64,000 nt of DNA from DAOUAE01 sp034433795 (GCA_034433795.1 DAOUAE010000020.1:1-64000), one strand, 5' to 3'. Shown: positions 41,308-51,311, counted from the first letter of the stretch. Numbers and translations: made by a program. Notes: generated by a model not told the origin, from the letters alone.

Positions 41308-43655
41308 AGGCTCAGGCCCTGCCCCCGATCGATCGCGGGCTGGCGACGCTCGCGCTGCTGGTGGCCGCCGCCCTCCGCCTCTGGGCGCTGGAGGCGCTGC
41401 CGCCCGGCGTCTGGTACGACGAGGCGGCCAACCTGATCGACGCCCGCTTCGTTCTGGCTGGTGAGCGGCCGATCTTCTTTGAGGGGAACCAGGGCCGCGA
41501 ACCGCTCTTCATCTACCTGGTCGCCACCACCCAGGCGGTCATCGGGCCGCAGCCGCTGGCGCTGCGGCTGCCGGCGGTCGCGGCCGGGCTTCTCAGCGTG
41601 GCCCTGCTCTCGCCGCTGGCCCGGCGGCTGCTGGGCCCGCCGGCCGCTCTCCCGGCTCTGGCGGTCGGGGCGGTGACCCTCTGGGCGGTGAGCCTCAGCC
41701 GGCTGGGCCTGCGGGCGGGACTGCTCCCGCTGCTGGCCGCGTTCACCCTCTACTGGCTGGAGCGGGCCCGCCAGGAGGGACGGCCCTTCCTGGCTCTTCC
41801 GGCCGGCTTGGGCCTGGGGCTGAGCCTCTACACCTATCTGGCCGCCCGGGCCCTGCCGGCGGTGGTCCTGGCCTACGGGCTCCTGACGCTGGCCTGCTGG
41901 CCGGGCCCTGGCGGCCGCTGGCGCTGGGGGCTGAGCCTGGGCCTCGTCTTCACCGGCGCCGCCCTGGTCGGGCTGCCCCTCGCCCTCTACGCCCGCGCCC
42001 ACCCCCACCTCTTCTTTGAGCGGGCCCAGAACCTGGGAGGCCTCGGGCGGCTCGAGACCCTCACGCCGATGGATCTTGTCGCCCCGGCCGTGGCGCTGCT
42101 CCTCGCCGGCGACCCTCAGCCCCGCCACAACCTGCCGGGACGGGGGGTCTTCGACCCCCTCCTGGGAACGTTCTTTGTCGCCGGCGGGCTGCTCCTTCTC
42201 CGCCGCTGGCGGACGCCAGCCACCGCTCTTCTCGCCCTCTGGACCGGGGGGCTGCTTGGACCCATGGTCCTGGCCGGCGAGGGGCCGCACTTTCTGCGGG
42301 CCAGTGGCGCCCTGCCGGCCCTCCTCCTCATTCCGGCCGCCGCTCTGGGGGCGCTCCGGGACGCCCGTCCCCGGCTCGGTCTGGCCATGGTGCTCCTGGT
42401 CCTGGGCCTGAGCGGCGGCTGGACGGCCCACGACTACTTCGGCCGCTGGGCCCACGATCCGCGAACCGAGTGGCACTTCGAGGCGGCCGGTCAGCGCGCG
42501 GCTCGTCTGGCCCTGGCCAGCGCCGGAACGGTGCCGGTCTACCTCTCGACGCCCTTCTACCGCGATCAGCCGACCTATCTGGTCGGTCAGCCGGCCCTGG
42601 CCGACCGGCTCACCGCCTTCGACGGCCAGCGGGCGCTAGTCCTGCCGCCGCCCGGCGCCGTGGCCCTCTACCTCTTCCCCGACGTCCGCCAGCCCGACCC
42701 CGCGCTCCTGGAACGGCTCTTTCCCCGGCGCCAGGTCCGTGCGGGGGTGACCATCGCCCAGTATCTGTCCGACGGCGCGTCCCCTGCCCCGGCCCGTCAG
42801 CTCGCCGCCTGGTTCGGCCCATGGGTCGAGTTCCTGGGCTACGACCTTCCCACGGTCGTCCGGGCCGGCGAACGGTTCCGGGTCACGCTCTACTGGCGTA
42901 TCCACCAGCCGGCCCCGGGCCGGCTGACCCAGTTCGTCCATCTTCTGGAGGTGGACCAGGTCCGGCCGCTGGCCCTCGACGACTACACCCCCTTCCCCAC
43001 CGCCCAGTGGCGGCCCGGCCTGACGGTCATCAGCTGGTTCGATCTCACCGTTCCCCCGGGGACTCCCACCGCCGCCCGCTGGCTCATCACCGGCTTCTAC
43101 GACCCGGCCACTCTCCAGCGACTGCCGGTGCGCGACCCCCAGGGCCAGCCGGCGGGCGACCGCCTGCGCCTGGGTCCGGTCAAGGTGCTCAGCGACCGTC
43201 TGGAGTCCACCCCCTCACCCTCGGTGAGGACCCGGATCGCGGTCGCCCCCGGCACCGCTCTCATCGGCTACGATCTCGACCGCCGGATCGTCCAGCCCGG
43301 CGAGCGGCTCGCGGTGACACTGTACTGGCAGGCAGGGGGGCCACTCGACCGCGACTACACGGTCTTCGTCCACCTGGCCGAGCCGACCGGTCGGGTCCGG
43401 GCCCAGTCTGACAGCCAGCCCGACGGCGGACACAATCCCACCAGCCTCTGGCTGGCCGGCGAGGTTATCCGTGACCAGCACACGCTTCTGCTCCCAGCCG
43501 ACCTCCCGCCCGGTCGCTATCGCCTCCTGACCGGGCTCTACGACCTGACGAGCGGCCAGCGGCACCCGCTCTGGCAGGATGGCCGCCGACTGCCCGACGA
43601 CCAGGCGTTGCTCACCGAGATCATCGTGGAGGACCGTCAGCCCCATGGACCGTAA
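41304..43655 (+). CDS. GT39-like membrane glycosyltransferase with two C-terminal modules (2)
   Basis: 783 residues starting at GTG inside the stop of the previous gene (GTGA). It has about ten helices to residue 370 with Y-D-E-A-A-N after helix 1 as the probable catalytic loop and G-R-E-P-L-F-I-Y in the next loop. Two modules follow, from about residues 509 and 652, with F-L-G-Y-D-L / L-I-G-Y-D-L starts, V-T-L-Y-W and a P-P-G-R-Y-R-L-L-T-G-L-Y-D core. It belongs to the same operon and overlaps the next gene by 11 bases. Confidence 0.82.
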   Translation: MKAQALPPIDRGLATLALLVAAALRLWALEALPPGVWYDEAANLIDARFVLAGERPIFFEGNQGREPLFIYLVATTQAVIGPQPLALRLPAVAAGLLSVALLSPLARRLLGPPAALPALAVGAVTLWAVSLSRLGLRAGLLPLLAAFTLYWLERARQEGRPFLALPAGLGLGLSLYTYLAARALPAVVLAYGLLTLACWPGPGGRWRWGLSLGLVFTGAALVGLPLALYARAHPHLFFERAQNLGGLGRLETLTPMDLVAPAVALLLAGDPQPRHNLPGRGVFDPLLGTFFVAGGLLLLRRWRTPATALLALWTGGLLGPMVLAGEGPHFLRASGALPALLLIPAAALGALRDARPRLGLAMVLLVLGLSGGWTAHDYFGRWAHDPRTEWHFEAAGQRAARLALASAGTVPVYLSTPFYRDQPTYLVGQPALADRLTAFDGQRALVLPPPGAVALYLFPDVRQPDPALLERLFPRRQVRAGVTIAQYLSDGASPAPARQLAAWFGPWVEFLGYDLPTVVRAGERFRVTLYWRIHQPAPGRLTQFVHLLEVDQVRPLALDDYTPFPTAQWRPGLTVISWFDLTVPPGTPTAARWLITGFYDPATLQRLPVRDPQGQPAGDRLRLGPVKVLSDRLESTPSPSVRTRIAVAPGTALIGYDLDRRIVQPGERLAVTLYWQAGGPLDRDYTVFVHLAEPTGRVRAQSDSQPDGGHNPTSLWLAGEVIRDQHTLLLPADLPPGRYRLLTGLYDLTSGQRHPLWQDGRRLPDDQALLTEIIVEDRQPHGP

Positions 43656-46449
43656 GACCGGTCTGCCCAGCGATGCCCGACCCGAAGGCCGCCAGACACC
43701 GGTGCCTCTCTCCCCGGCCGGTGGGGTCGCTGCCTCCTGGTGGGCACCCGGCCTGCTGGGGCTCCTCGGGCTGGCTCTGGGGCTGCGGGTCCTCGGGCTG
43801 GCCGACCAGAGCTTCTGGTGGGATGAGGCGTTCTCAGCGGTCACCGCCCGCCAGGGTCCCCGGGCGATCCTGGGGACCGTGACCACCGCCGACTTTCACC
43901 CGCCGCTCCACTATCTTCTGCTCTGGGCCTGGGGCAACATCGCCGGGTCGAGCGAGTTCGCCCTGCGCTATCTCTCGGTCATGGCCAGCCTGCTGGCGGT
44001 GGCTCTGGCAGCGGCCGCCGGGCGGTCCTGGCTGGGACCGGTCGGCGGGCTGCTGAGCGCCCTGGTGATGGCCGTGGCCCCCTTCCAGGTCTACTACGCG
44101 CAGGAGGCCCGCATGTACGCCCTGGCCGCCCTCTGGACGACCGGGCTGCTGGCCGTCGCCGCCCGTCTCGGGGTCCGGCCGACGCCGGGCCGGGCTCTGG
44201 CCTACGCCGTCTTCGGGCTCCTGGGCCTCTACACCTTCTACTACTGTCTTCTGCCCCTGGCGATCCTCGGGCTCCTTCTGACCCTGCAGTGTCTGCGGAC
44301 CGCGCCACGGCGACCCCGCCTGGCGACCCTCCTCCTGGCCCACGGGCTCATCGCCCTGGGCTATCTTCCCTGGCTGCCGGTGCTCCTCCGGGCGACCGGC
44401 GTCTGGGACAGCCCCTGGACGCCGCCGACCACTCCGCTCAAGGTCCTGACCTGGTCCGGGCCGGCCCTGGCCCTGGGCCTGCCGGACCCGACCCTGGTGA
44501 CCAGACCGCCGACTGCCTATCTTCTCGGCAGCCTGGGGCTGGTGCTCCTTCTCGGCCTGGCCAGCAGCCTCGCTCAGCCGGCCAGCCGTGCCGCCTGGCT
44601 GCCCGCCCTGGTGGCCGCCGGGGCTCTGGGGCTGATGGTGGCCATCGCCACCGTCCGGCCTATCTTCCACCCCCGCTACACGCTGCCGGCCAGTCCCCCC
44701 CTCCTCCTCGCCCTAGCCGGGGCAGTCCTGGCCCTCGGGCGCGCCTGGCGCCCGGCCGGCGGAGTGGCCCTGCTGGTGGTGCTGAGCAGCTGCCTCTACG
44801 GTCTGGTGGTCCTCCGCACCGACCCCGTCTACCGGCGCGATGACTACCGGGGAGCCCTGGCCTTCGCCGAGGCGCACTGGCAGCCGGGCGACATCGTCCT
44901 GACCAATGCCGAGCCGCCGGTGCGCTACTACCTCGGCGACCGCCGGCCGTTCCGCTACCTGCTCTTCTCCCCCTATGGGGAGAGCACGGTCGTCGAGACG
45001 CTCAATACCATCGCCACCCACCACCGGCGGGCCTGGCTGGTCTGGCAGCCGACCATCCCGACCGATCCCGAGGACTACGTCGGCGGCCTGCTGGCCCAAA
45101 ACGCCCAGCGGCTCGACGACCGCTGGTTCGGCGCCGTCCACCTGCAACTCTACGCTCTACCGGGGCCGCACTTCCAGCCCAGCCAGGCCCGGCCCGTCGA
45201 CCTGAACTTCGCCAACCAGGTCCGGCTGGTCCGGGTCGGTCTCAGCCGACCGGCGGTCCCGGCCGGCGAGCGGCTGGACGTGATCCTGACCTGGGAGGTG
45301 CTCGCGCCACCCTCCACCGACTACGGGGTCTCGGTCCTGTTGACCGACGCCCAGGGCCACATTCTCGCCCGTGCGGACCGCCAGCCGCGCAACCAGGCGA
45401 TGCGTCTGAGTTCGGGCTGGCGGCCGGGCGAGCGTCTCGAGAGCCGGCATCCGCTCCCCGTGCCAGCCGGCACGCCCCCCGGTCGCTACCGGCTGGGGGT
45501 GGTGGTCTACGCCCTGGCCGACCTGCGCGGACTCGACCTTCTGGTGAACGGCGTCCCCCAGGGCCAGCAGGGGACCATCGGGACGCTCACCGTTCAGAAG
45601 GGAAGGCCGGGGGCCCAGCCCGAGACCGAGTGGCCCGAGACCCCGCCGATCGTCCTGGACCCGACACTGCAGCTGGCACGCTACCGCGTGGAGACGCCCA
45701 CCGTGGCCGCCGGTGCTCCTCTGCGGCTCCGACTGCTCTGGCAGGCTCTGGGCTCACCGGTCACCACCCGGCCGGTGCTCTTCGAGCTGGTCGGCGACGG
45801 AGGTGAGACCCTGGCCCGACTGGAGCACCGCCCGCTGGCCGACAGCTACCCGGTGGACCGGTGGGAGCCGGGGGAACTGGTCCTGGAACTTCTGGACTGG
45901 CCGCTTCCCCCCACGCTCGTCTCCGGCACCGCCCGGCTGCGTCTCCGGCTCAGCAGCGCGCCAGCGGAGGCCGCCCAGGACCTGGGGATGGTGACGATCC
46001 CGAGCCGGGAGCGGCGGTTTACGGCGCCAGCCATCAGTACCCCGCTCGTCGTGCCTTTCGAAGACGGGATCGTGCTCCTGGGCTATGACCTGGAGCCGCG
46101 CACCGCCCGGCCTGGCCAGCCCCTCACCCTGACCCTCTACTGGCAGGCCCGGACCACCCCCGCGCGCAACTACACGGTCTTCACCCATCTGCTGGACCAG
46201 GCCGAGCGGATCCATGGCCAGCACGATGGCCCACCCGACCACGGCCAGGCGCCGACGGCTGGCTGGCTGCCTGGCGAAGTGATCGCCGACCAGCACGTCC
46301 TGACCGTTCAGGCCACCGCCCCACCCGGCGATTACGTCCTCGAGATCGGGCTCTACCTTGCCGAGAGCGGCCAGCGGCTCCGGCGGCTGGACACCGGCGA
46401 GGACCGGGTCATCCTGACCACCGTCCGGGTCCATGCTCGTCCGGAGTGA
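43645..46449 (+). CDS. GT39-like membrane glycosyltransferase with three C-terminal modules (3)
   Basis: 934 residues. The membrane half begins after a 30-residue polar tail. W-W-D-E-A-F-S follows helix 1 as the catalytic loop, F-H-P-P-L-H-Y-L-L is the second PMT-like motif, and Y-Y-A-Q-E-A-R-M-Y-A a third. A soluble domain (about 400-515) precedes three modules starting near 525, 674 and 809, the last being the canonical L-L-G-Y-D-L ... L-T-L-Y-W-Q form. The start ATG 43645 has GGAGG 12 bases upstream and lies in the tail of the previous gene. Paralogy with the two upstream genes implies tandem duplication. Confidence 0.82.
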   Translation: MDRKTGLPSDARPEGRQTPVPLSPAGGVAASWWAPGLLGLLGLALGLRVLGLADQSFWWDEAFSAVTARQGPRAILGTVTTADFHPPLHYLLLWAWGNIAGSSEFALRYLSVMASLLAVALAAAAGRSWLGPVGGLLSALVMAVAPFQVYYAQEARMYALAALWTTGLLAVAARLGVRPTPGRALAYAVFGLLGLYTFYYCLLPLAILGLLLTLQCLRTAPRRPRLATLLLAHGLIALGYLPWLPVLLRATGVWDSPWTPPTTPLKVLTWSGPALALGLPDPTLVTRPPTAYLLGSLGLVLLLGLASSLAQPASRAAWLPALVAAGALGLMVAIATVRPIFHPRYTLPASPPLLLALAGAVLALGRAWRPAGGVALLVVLSSCLYGLVVLRTDPVYRRDDYRGALAFAEAHWQPGDIVLTNAEPPVRYYLGDRRPFRYLLFSPYGESTVVETLNTIATHHRRAWLVWQPTIPTDPEDYVGGLLAQNAQRLDDRWFGAVHLQLYALPGPHFQPSQARPVDLNFANQVRLVRVGLSRPAVPAGERLDVILTWEVLAPPSTDYGVSVLLTDAQGHILARADRQPRNQAMRLSSGWRPGERLESRHPLPVPAGTPPGRYRLGVVVYALADLRGLDLLVNGVPQGQQGTIGTLTVQKGRPGAQPETEWPETPPIVLDPTLQLARYRVETPTVAAGAPLRLRLLWQALGSPVTTRPVLFELVGDGGETLARLEHRPLADSYPVDRWEPGELVLELLDWPLPPTLVSGTARLRLRLSSAPAEAAQDLGMVTIPSRERRFTAPAISTPLVVPFEDGIVLLGYDLEPRTARPGQPLTLTLYWQARTTPARNYTVFTHLLDQAERIHGQHDGPPDHGQAPTAGWLPGEVIADQHVLTVQATAPPGDYVLEIGLYLAESGQRLRRLDTGEDRVILTTVRVHARPE

Positions 46450-46607
46450 CGGCCTTGGGGCGCACGTGGGAGGTCATCGCCAGCCCGGCCGCCCGTCTCG
46501 GTTCACGGACCGGAGCCCGCGGGTCAGACGCGGACGGGTCCACCGGGCGCCCGCCAGCGACTCTCCCGGCGCGCCCAGACCTTCCGCCGTGGGCCCGGCC
46601 ACCGATC

Positions 46608-46635
46608 TTGACGGCCGGGCCCGGCCGGCTATACT
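46608..46635 (+). promoter_or_regulatory. Promoter of the sugar-isomerase-like gene
   Basis: TTGACG, 16 bases, TATACT, about 32 bases before the GTG. Confidence 0.65.
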
Positions 46636-46666
46636 CGCAGCGGCAGCGCCGCACAGGGGAGGAACA

Positions 46667-47473
46667 GTGAAAATCTCGTTCATCACCGCCAACTTCGTCG
46701 CCGAGGAGGTCGGCTACAATCTGCATCCCTTTGTCTGGGCCGAGGCCGACCGGGCCACCGTGGAGGCCTTCCACGGTCCCCAGTTCGCCACCAAGTTCGA
46801 GAACCTGGTCCGGCGGGTGAAGGACCTGGGCTTCGATTACATCGACATCTGGGTCGCCCATCTGAATCCCTGGCGGGCGACCGACAGCATGGTCGATGAG
46901 GCGGTGGCCATCCTGCGCCAGTACGGCCTGACCGTCGTGGCCTACACCGCCGGCCTCGGGCGCCCGCATATGACCACAGCCCAGGCTGAACGGGTCTACC
47001 AGGTGGCCCGACGCCTGGGCACGCCCATCCTGGCCGTCGGCCTTCATCCGACCAACGAGGACCTGGCCTACCGCCTGGGGCGGGAGTACGGCATCCGCTA
47101 CGCCATCGAGAACCATCCCGAGAAGACGCCCGACGAACTCCTGCGCCGCATCGGCGACCGGGCCGATGTCCTGGGGGTGACCAGCGACACCGGCTTCTGG
47201 GGCTTCCACGGCTTCGACCCGGTCGAGGCCACCTACCGGCTGAAGGACGTGCTGCTGCACGTCCATCTCAAAGACGTCACCCTGGGCGAGGGGCGCCACG
47301 AGAGCTGCGCCTACGGGCGCGGGGTCGTCGACATCCGGGGCGTGGTTCAGGCGCTGCGGGCGATCGGCTACCAGGGAGCGGTTTCGGTCGAGCACGAGCC
47401 TCACGACCGCGACCCCAGCCTCGAGGTGCAGGAGAGCCTGCAGCGGCTGCGGACCTGGCTGGCCGCCAGCTAG
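46667..47473 (+). CDS. Xylose-isomerase-like TIM-barrel protein (sugar phosphate isomerase/epimerase)
   Basis: 268 residues of the AP_endonuc_2 superfamily. Metal ligands are likely in A-I-E-N-H-P-E, S-D-T-G-F-W-G, H-V-H-L-K-D-V and S-V-E-H-E-P. GGGAGG stands four bases before GTG 46667; the longer frame upstream lacks a ribosome site and crosses the promoter. It is a single gene with its own promoter. Members include inosose, hydroxypyruvate and keto-sugar isomerases, so the substrate is open. Functional links to the Gfo/Idh/MocA enzyme are plausible. Confidence 0.83.
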   Translation: MKISFITANFVAEEVGYNLHPFVWAEADRATVEAFHGPQFATKFENLVRRVKDLGFDYIDIWVAHLNPWRATDSMVDEAVAILRQYGLTVVAYTAGLGRPHMTTAQAERVYQVARRLGTPILAVGLHPTNEDLAYRLGREYGIRYAIENHPEKTPDELLRRIGDRADVLGVTSDTGFWGFHGFDPVEATYRLKDVLLHVHLKDVTLGEGRHESCAYGRGVVDIRGVVQALRAIGYQGAVSVEHEPHDRDPSLEVQESLQRLRTWLAAS

Positions 47474-47510
47474 GGGAGAAGGCCCGACCGCCGATTCTCC
47501 ACCAGTCCCC

Positions 47511-47545
47511 CAAAAAAGGCGGGCCGGGATTTCTCCCGGCCCGCC
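47511..47545 (-). terminator. Terminator of the molybdenum hydroxylase operon
   Basis: A 12 bp perfect stem (47518-47529 with 47534-47545), 4-base loop, followed on the minus strand by six T, 18 bases after the stop. It lies between convergent genes. Confidence 0.88.
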
Positions 47546-47563
47546 TGTGGCGCAGCGTGCCGC

Positions 47564-49855
47564 TCAGCCGGCCGCGCCGGCCCGGCGCAGAGCCCAGAAG
47601 ACCCGCTCCGGCGTGGCCGGGAACTCGGTCAGCCGGACGCCGGTGGCATCGGCGATGGCGTTGGCGATGGCCGCACCGGGCGGCACGATACTCGGCTCGC
47701 CGACGATGCGGGCCCCATAGGGCCCCGTCGGGCTGGGGACCTCGACGATCTGCGCCTCGACCGTCGGCACATCGGCGCAGGTGGCCATCCGGTAGTCGAG
47801 CAGGCTCGGGTTGAGCACCCGCCCGTCCGGACCGTAGACGATCTCCTCCAGGAGCGCCATGCCCATCCCCTGGACGGTGCCGCCCTGGATCTGGCCCTCG
47901 ACCGCCAGCGGGTTGATGGCCCGGCCCACATCCTGGACGCCGACCAGTTTGAGGACCTTGACCTGGCCGGTCTCCGGGTCCACCCGCACCCGGGCCAGGC
48001 AGGCGGCGTAGCCGGGGGCGCTGCGCGGCGGCTTGTGCGAACCGTGCCCGACGATGGGCCCGACGGTGGCCGCCGCCTGGTCGGCCAGCTTGGCGTAACT
48101 GATCCGCCGGCTGGGCACGCCCTTCACCCGCACGACGCCGTTCTCGACCTCCAGGTCCTCGACCGCCACCTCCAGCGCCCGGGCCGCCTGGGCCAGCAGT
48201 TGCTGGCGGACCTCCCGGGCCGCCAGGCTGACAGCGTGGCCCATGGTGTAGGTGATCTGGCTCCCGCCCGAGGCCGGCGAGACCGGCGCCTCGCTGGTAT
48301 CGCCCTGCACCACCTGGATGCGCTCGATCGGCACCCCCAGTTCCTCAGCGGCGATCTGGGCGAAGGCGGTGGTCGTGCCGGTGAGATTCACCGCGCCGGT
48401 CAGCACCGTGAACGTGCCGTCGGGGTTGGCCCGGACGACCGCGCTGGCACCCCCCGCCCCGCCGGGCCAGGCGCCGACGGCCACCCCCTTGCCCTCGTTC
48501 GGGCCCAGGGGCGCGGTCCAGTCCGGGTGCTCCAGGAGCCGCTGGAGACACTCCTTGAGGCCGATCGGCGGCAGGACCTGGCCGTTGGGCCACTTATCGC
48601 CCTCTTCGACCGCGTTGAGCAGGCGGAAGCGAATGGGGTCCATGCCGCACTTCTTGGCCAGTTCATCCACCAGCGCCTCGACGGCGAAGGCCACCTCCGG
48701 CGCACCGGGAGCCCGGTAGGCACCGACCGAGGCCTTGTTGGTCAGGACCTCGTAGCCGTAGAGATCCAGGTTGGGGATCCTGTACGAGCCGGCCAGCAGG
48801 ATGGTGGCGATGGTCATGGGAGCGCCGGGGAAAGCGCCGGTGTCCATGATCACCCGCCCCTGCATGGCGGTCAGCCGGCCGTCCTTCGTGCAGCCCAGTT
48901 TCAGCTCGACGACCGTGTAGGGCGCCGGCGTTCCGGCGATCAGCTCCTCCGACCGGCTCAGGACCAGTTTGACCGGCCGCCGGGCCTTGCGGGCCAGGAG
49001 AACGGTGAGGGCCAGGATCAGGCCGAACTTGCCGCCAAAGCCGCCGCCGATCTCGGTGCCGATGACCCGGATCTTGGCGATCGGCATCCGGAGCAGGCGG
49101 GCGAGCATATCGCGCATAAAGAACTGCCCCTGAGTCGTGGCCCAGACCGTCACGTTCCCCGCCGCGTCCCAGTGGGCGATGGCGGCGTGGGGCTCCAGGT
49201 ACCCCTGGTGGACCGTGCCCACCCGGAAGGTGCCCTCGACGATGTAGTCGGCCTCGGCGAAGCCCTGAACCACATCGCCACGGGTGAAGTGCACCTGCGA
49301 GGCGACGTTGGGCAGCGTGGCCTCCTGCTCCGCCTCCAATCCGACGCCGCCCGTGTGGATGGCCGCCTCGCTCCGGTCCACCCCGTGCTCGGCCCCGTCG
49401 TGGCGGATCTGGTAGGCGCCCGGCTTCATCGCCTCCACCGGGTCGAGGAGCACCGGCAGCGGCTCGTACTCGACCTCGATGAGGCCCAGCGCCTCTTCGG
49501 CGATCTCCTTGGTCTCCGCCGCCACCGCCGCCACCGGCTGGCCGTAGAAGAGCACGGTGTTGATGGCCAGCGGGTTCTGATGGCGAGCGGTCGGCTCACG
49601 GTTGATGTCCAGGATGTCCTGGCCGGTCAGCACACAGACCACGCCCGGGTAGCGCTCGGCCTTGCTGGTGTCGATCCGCTTGATACGGGCGTGGGCGTAG
49701 GGGCTGCGCAGGACCTTGCCCCAGACCATCCCGGGGAACGAATAGTCGGCCGCGAACTTGGCCGCCCCGGTCACCTTCTCGATGCCGTCCACCCGCGGGA
49801 TCGGCTTGCCGATGACCCGGAACTCGGTGGGCCGCTCGACGGTGGTCTCTGCCAT
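47564..49855 (-). CDS. Molybdenum hydroxylase, molybdopterin-binding large subunit (xanthine dehydrogenase/CoxL family)
   Basis: 763 residues. The Ald_Xan_dh_C domain (about 20-130) is followed by the Mo-binding domains. Motifs seen are G-G-G-F-G-G-K near 275, A-Y-R-A-P-G-A-P-E near 380, T-G-A-V-N-L-T-G-T, and the end block with V-G-E-P-S and the catalytic-region Glu. The A-Y-x-C-S-F-R loop that marks form-I CO dehydrogenase is not seen, so a purine, aldehyde or other heterocycle hydroxylase is more likely. AGGAGG stands 7 bases before ATG 49855. It is the last gene of the FAD-FeS-Mo operon. Confidence 0.9.
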   Translation of the reverse strand: MAETTVERPTEFRVIGKPIPRVDGIEKVTGAAKFAADYSFPGMVWGKVLRSPYAHARIKRIDTSKAERYPGVVCVLTGQDILDINREPTARHQNPLAINTVLFYGQPVAAVAAETKEIAEEALGLIEVEYEPLPVLLDPVEAMKPGAYQIRHDGAEHGVDRSEAAIHTGGVGLEAEQEATLPNVASQVHFTRGDVVQGFAEADYIVEGTFRVGTVHQGYLEPHAAIAHWDAAGNVTVWATTQGQFFMRDMLARLLRMPIAKIRVIGTEIGGGFGGKFGLILALTVLLARKARRPVKLVLSRSEELIAGTPAPYTVVELKLGCTKDGRLTAMQGRVIMDTGAFPGAPMTIATILLAGSYRIPNLDLYGYEVLTNKASVGAYRAPGAPEVAFAVEALVDELAKKCGMDPIRFRLLNAVEEGDKWPNGQVLPPIGLKECLQRLLEHPDWTAPLGPNEGKGVAVGAWPGGAGGASAVVRANPDGTFTVLTGAVNLTGTTTAFAQIAAEELGVPIERIQVVQGDTSEAPVSPASGGSQITYTMGHAVSLAAREVRQQLLAQAARALEVAVEDLEVENGVVRVKGVPSRRISYAKLADQAAATVGPIVGHGSHKPPRSAPGYAACLARVRVDPETGQVKVLKLVGVQDVGRAINPLAVEGQIQGGTVQGMGMALLEEIVYGPDGRVLNPSLLDYRMATCADVPTVEAQIVEVPSPTGPYGARIVGEPSIVPPGAAIANAIADATGVRLTEFPATPERVFWALRRAGAAG

Positions 49856-49890
49856 CAGGACACCTCCTTTCGCTTGCCCCGGCGCCAGCC

Positions 49891-50418
49891 TCACTCACCC
49901 TCGGGCTCGGGCGGCAGCGGGGCGACGACCTTGGTCGAAACAGTGAGCGGCCGGCCCTCGATGACCGCCTGCAGGGCCTCGATGATCTTCTGGTAGCCGG
50001 TACAGCGGCAGAGGTTCCCGGCCAGCCCCATCCGCAGCTCCTCCTCTGTCGGATGGGGATTCTGGTCGAGCAAGGCCTTGGCCATCATAATGATCCCCGG
50101 TGTGCAGAACCCACACTGCAGGCCGCCGTACTCCACCAGGGCCGCCTGGATCGGATGCAGCTCCCCATTCCGGGCCAGCCCCTCGATGGTCAGCACCTCA
50201 CAGCCATCGGCCTCGACGGCCAGCGTCAGGCAGGCGTGCATGGGCTTGCCGTCCACGATGACCGTGCAGGCCCCACAGTCGCCGGTCCCACAGCCCTCTT
50301 TGGTGCCGGTGAGCCCCAGCTGTTCGCGCAGAAAATCGAGCAGGAGCACGGCCGGCTCGACGGTGGCCTCGACCGGGGTGCCGTTCACAGTCAGCCGGAC
50401 CAGATGTGGTCGCGCCAT
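49891..50418 (-). CDS. Molybdenum hydroxylase, [2Fe-2S] subunit (CoxS/XdhC-type)
   Basis: 175 residues. The N-terminal plant-type ferredoxin cluster has C-G-T-G-D-C-G-A-C and a fourth cysteine in H-A-C-L-T. The C-terminal helical domain binds the second cluster with C-G-F-C-T-P-G and C-R-C-T-G-Y. AAGGAG precedes the ATG, 11 bases behind the FAD-subunit stop. It carries electrons from the Mo centre to FAD. Confidence 0.93.
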   Translation of the reverse strand: MARPHLVRLTVNGTPVEATVEPAVLLLDFLREQLGLTGTKEGCGTGDCGACTVIVDGKPMHACLTLAVEADGCEVLTIEGLARNGELHPIQAALVEYGGLQCGFCTPGIIMMAKALLDQNPHPTEEELRMGLAGNLCRCTGYQKIIEALQAVIEGRPLTVSTKVVAPLPPEPEGE

Positions 50419-50429
50419 CCCTCTTCTCC

Positions 50430-51311
50430 TTACGACAGGCTCTGGCGGGCGCGGGCCAGGGCGATCGCGGCCGCCCGGCGGGTGTAGACCTTGAGCAGCT
50501 CCCGTCGGTAGTCGGCCGAGGCCCGCACATCGCTTATGGGGCGAGCGTCGGCGGCTGCCCCTTCACCGGCGGCCCGGAACGCGGCCTCATCGGCCGGCGC
50601 CCCGATGAGCGCCGCCTCGGCCCGGGGCGAGCGGATCGGCGTCGGCGCCACCGCGCTCAGCACCACCCGCGCGTCGCGGATCGTCCGGCGGTCGTCGTCC
50701 AGCCGCAGCAGGACGCCCACCCCGACCACCGCGATATCCATCTCCATCCGCGGCACGTGACGCAGATAGGCGCTGCCGCTGAGAGGAGGCGCCGGCGGGA
50801 CCACGATCTCCACCAGGATCTCCCCCGGTCCCAGGACCGTCTGCCCGGGGCCGCGGAAGACCGCCTCCAGCGGCAGCGTCCGTTCGCCCTGCGGCCCGGC
50901 GATGCGCACCTGGGCCCCGTAGGCGATCAGAGCCGGGACGCCGTCCGCCGAGGGGGCGGCGTTGCAGATGTTGCCGCCCAGCGTCGCCCGGTTGCGGATC
51001 TGGATCGAGCCGATGAGGTTGGCCCCGTCGGCGATGCCGGGAAAATGCCGCTGGACCCAGGGGTCCCAGGCCACCGCCCCGGCCGTCTCCATCGCCCCGA
51101 TCCGCAGGCCACCATCCGGCAGCGGCCCGTGGCCGTGCAGCGGGCGGAGACGACGCAGGCTCACAATGGTGCGGACCGGCCGCCCGCGCTCCTTCATCTG
51201 GGGGAGAAGGTCGGTGCCCCCAGCCAGGGGGCGTCCCCCTTCCTGATACTCCATCAGGAGCGCGATCGCCTCCTCGAGCGAGGTCGGAGCGAAGTACTCG
51301 AAACGCTTCAA
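50430..51311 (-). CDS. Molybdenum hydroxylase, FAD-binding subunit (CoxM-type)
   Basis: 293 residues. P-L-A-G-G-T-D-L-L is the first FAD motif, I-R-N-R-A-T-L-G-G-N-I-C-N-A-A-P-S-A-D the second, and the CO_deh_flav_C domain follows. The TTG at 51311 is chosen as start because GGAGG lies 8 bases upstream and the protein then begins with L-K-R-F-E-Y, the usual start of the family. It is the first gene of the operon. Confidence 0.9.
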   Translation of the reverse strand: MKRFEYFAPTSLEEAIALLMEYQEGGRPLAGGTDLLPQMKERGRPVRTIVSLRRLRPLHGHGPLPDGGLRIGAMETAGAVAWDPWVQRHFPGIADGANLIGSIQIRNRATLGGNICNAAPSADGVPALIAYGAQVRIAGPQGERTLPLEAVFRGPGQTVLGPGEILVEIVVPPAPPLSGSAYLRHVPRMEMDIAVVGVGVLLRLDDDRRTIRDARVVLSAVAPTPIRSPRAEAALIGAPADEAAFRAAGEGAAADARPISDVRASADYRRELLKVYTRRAAAIALARARQSLS

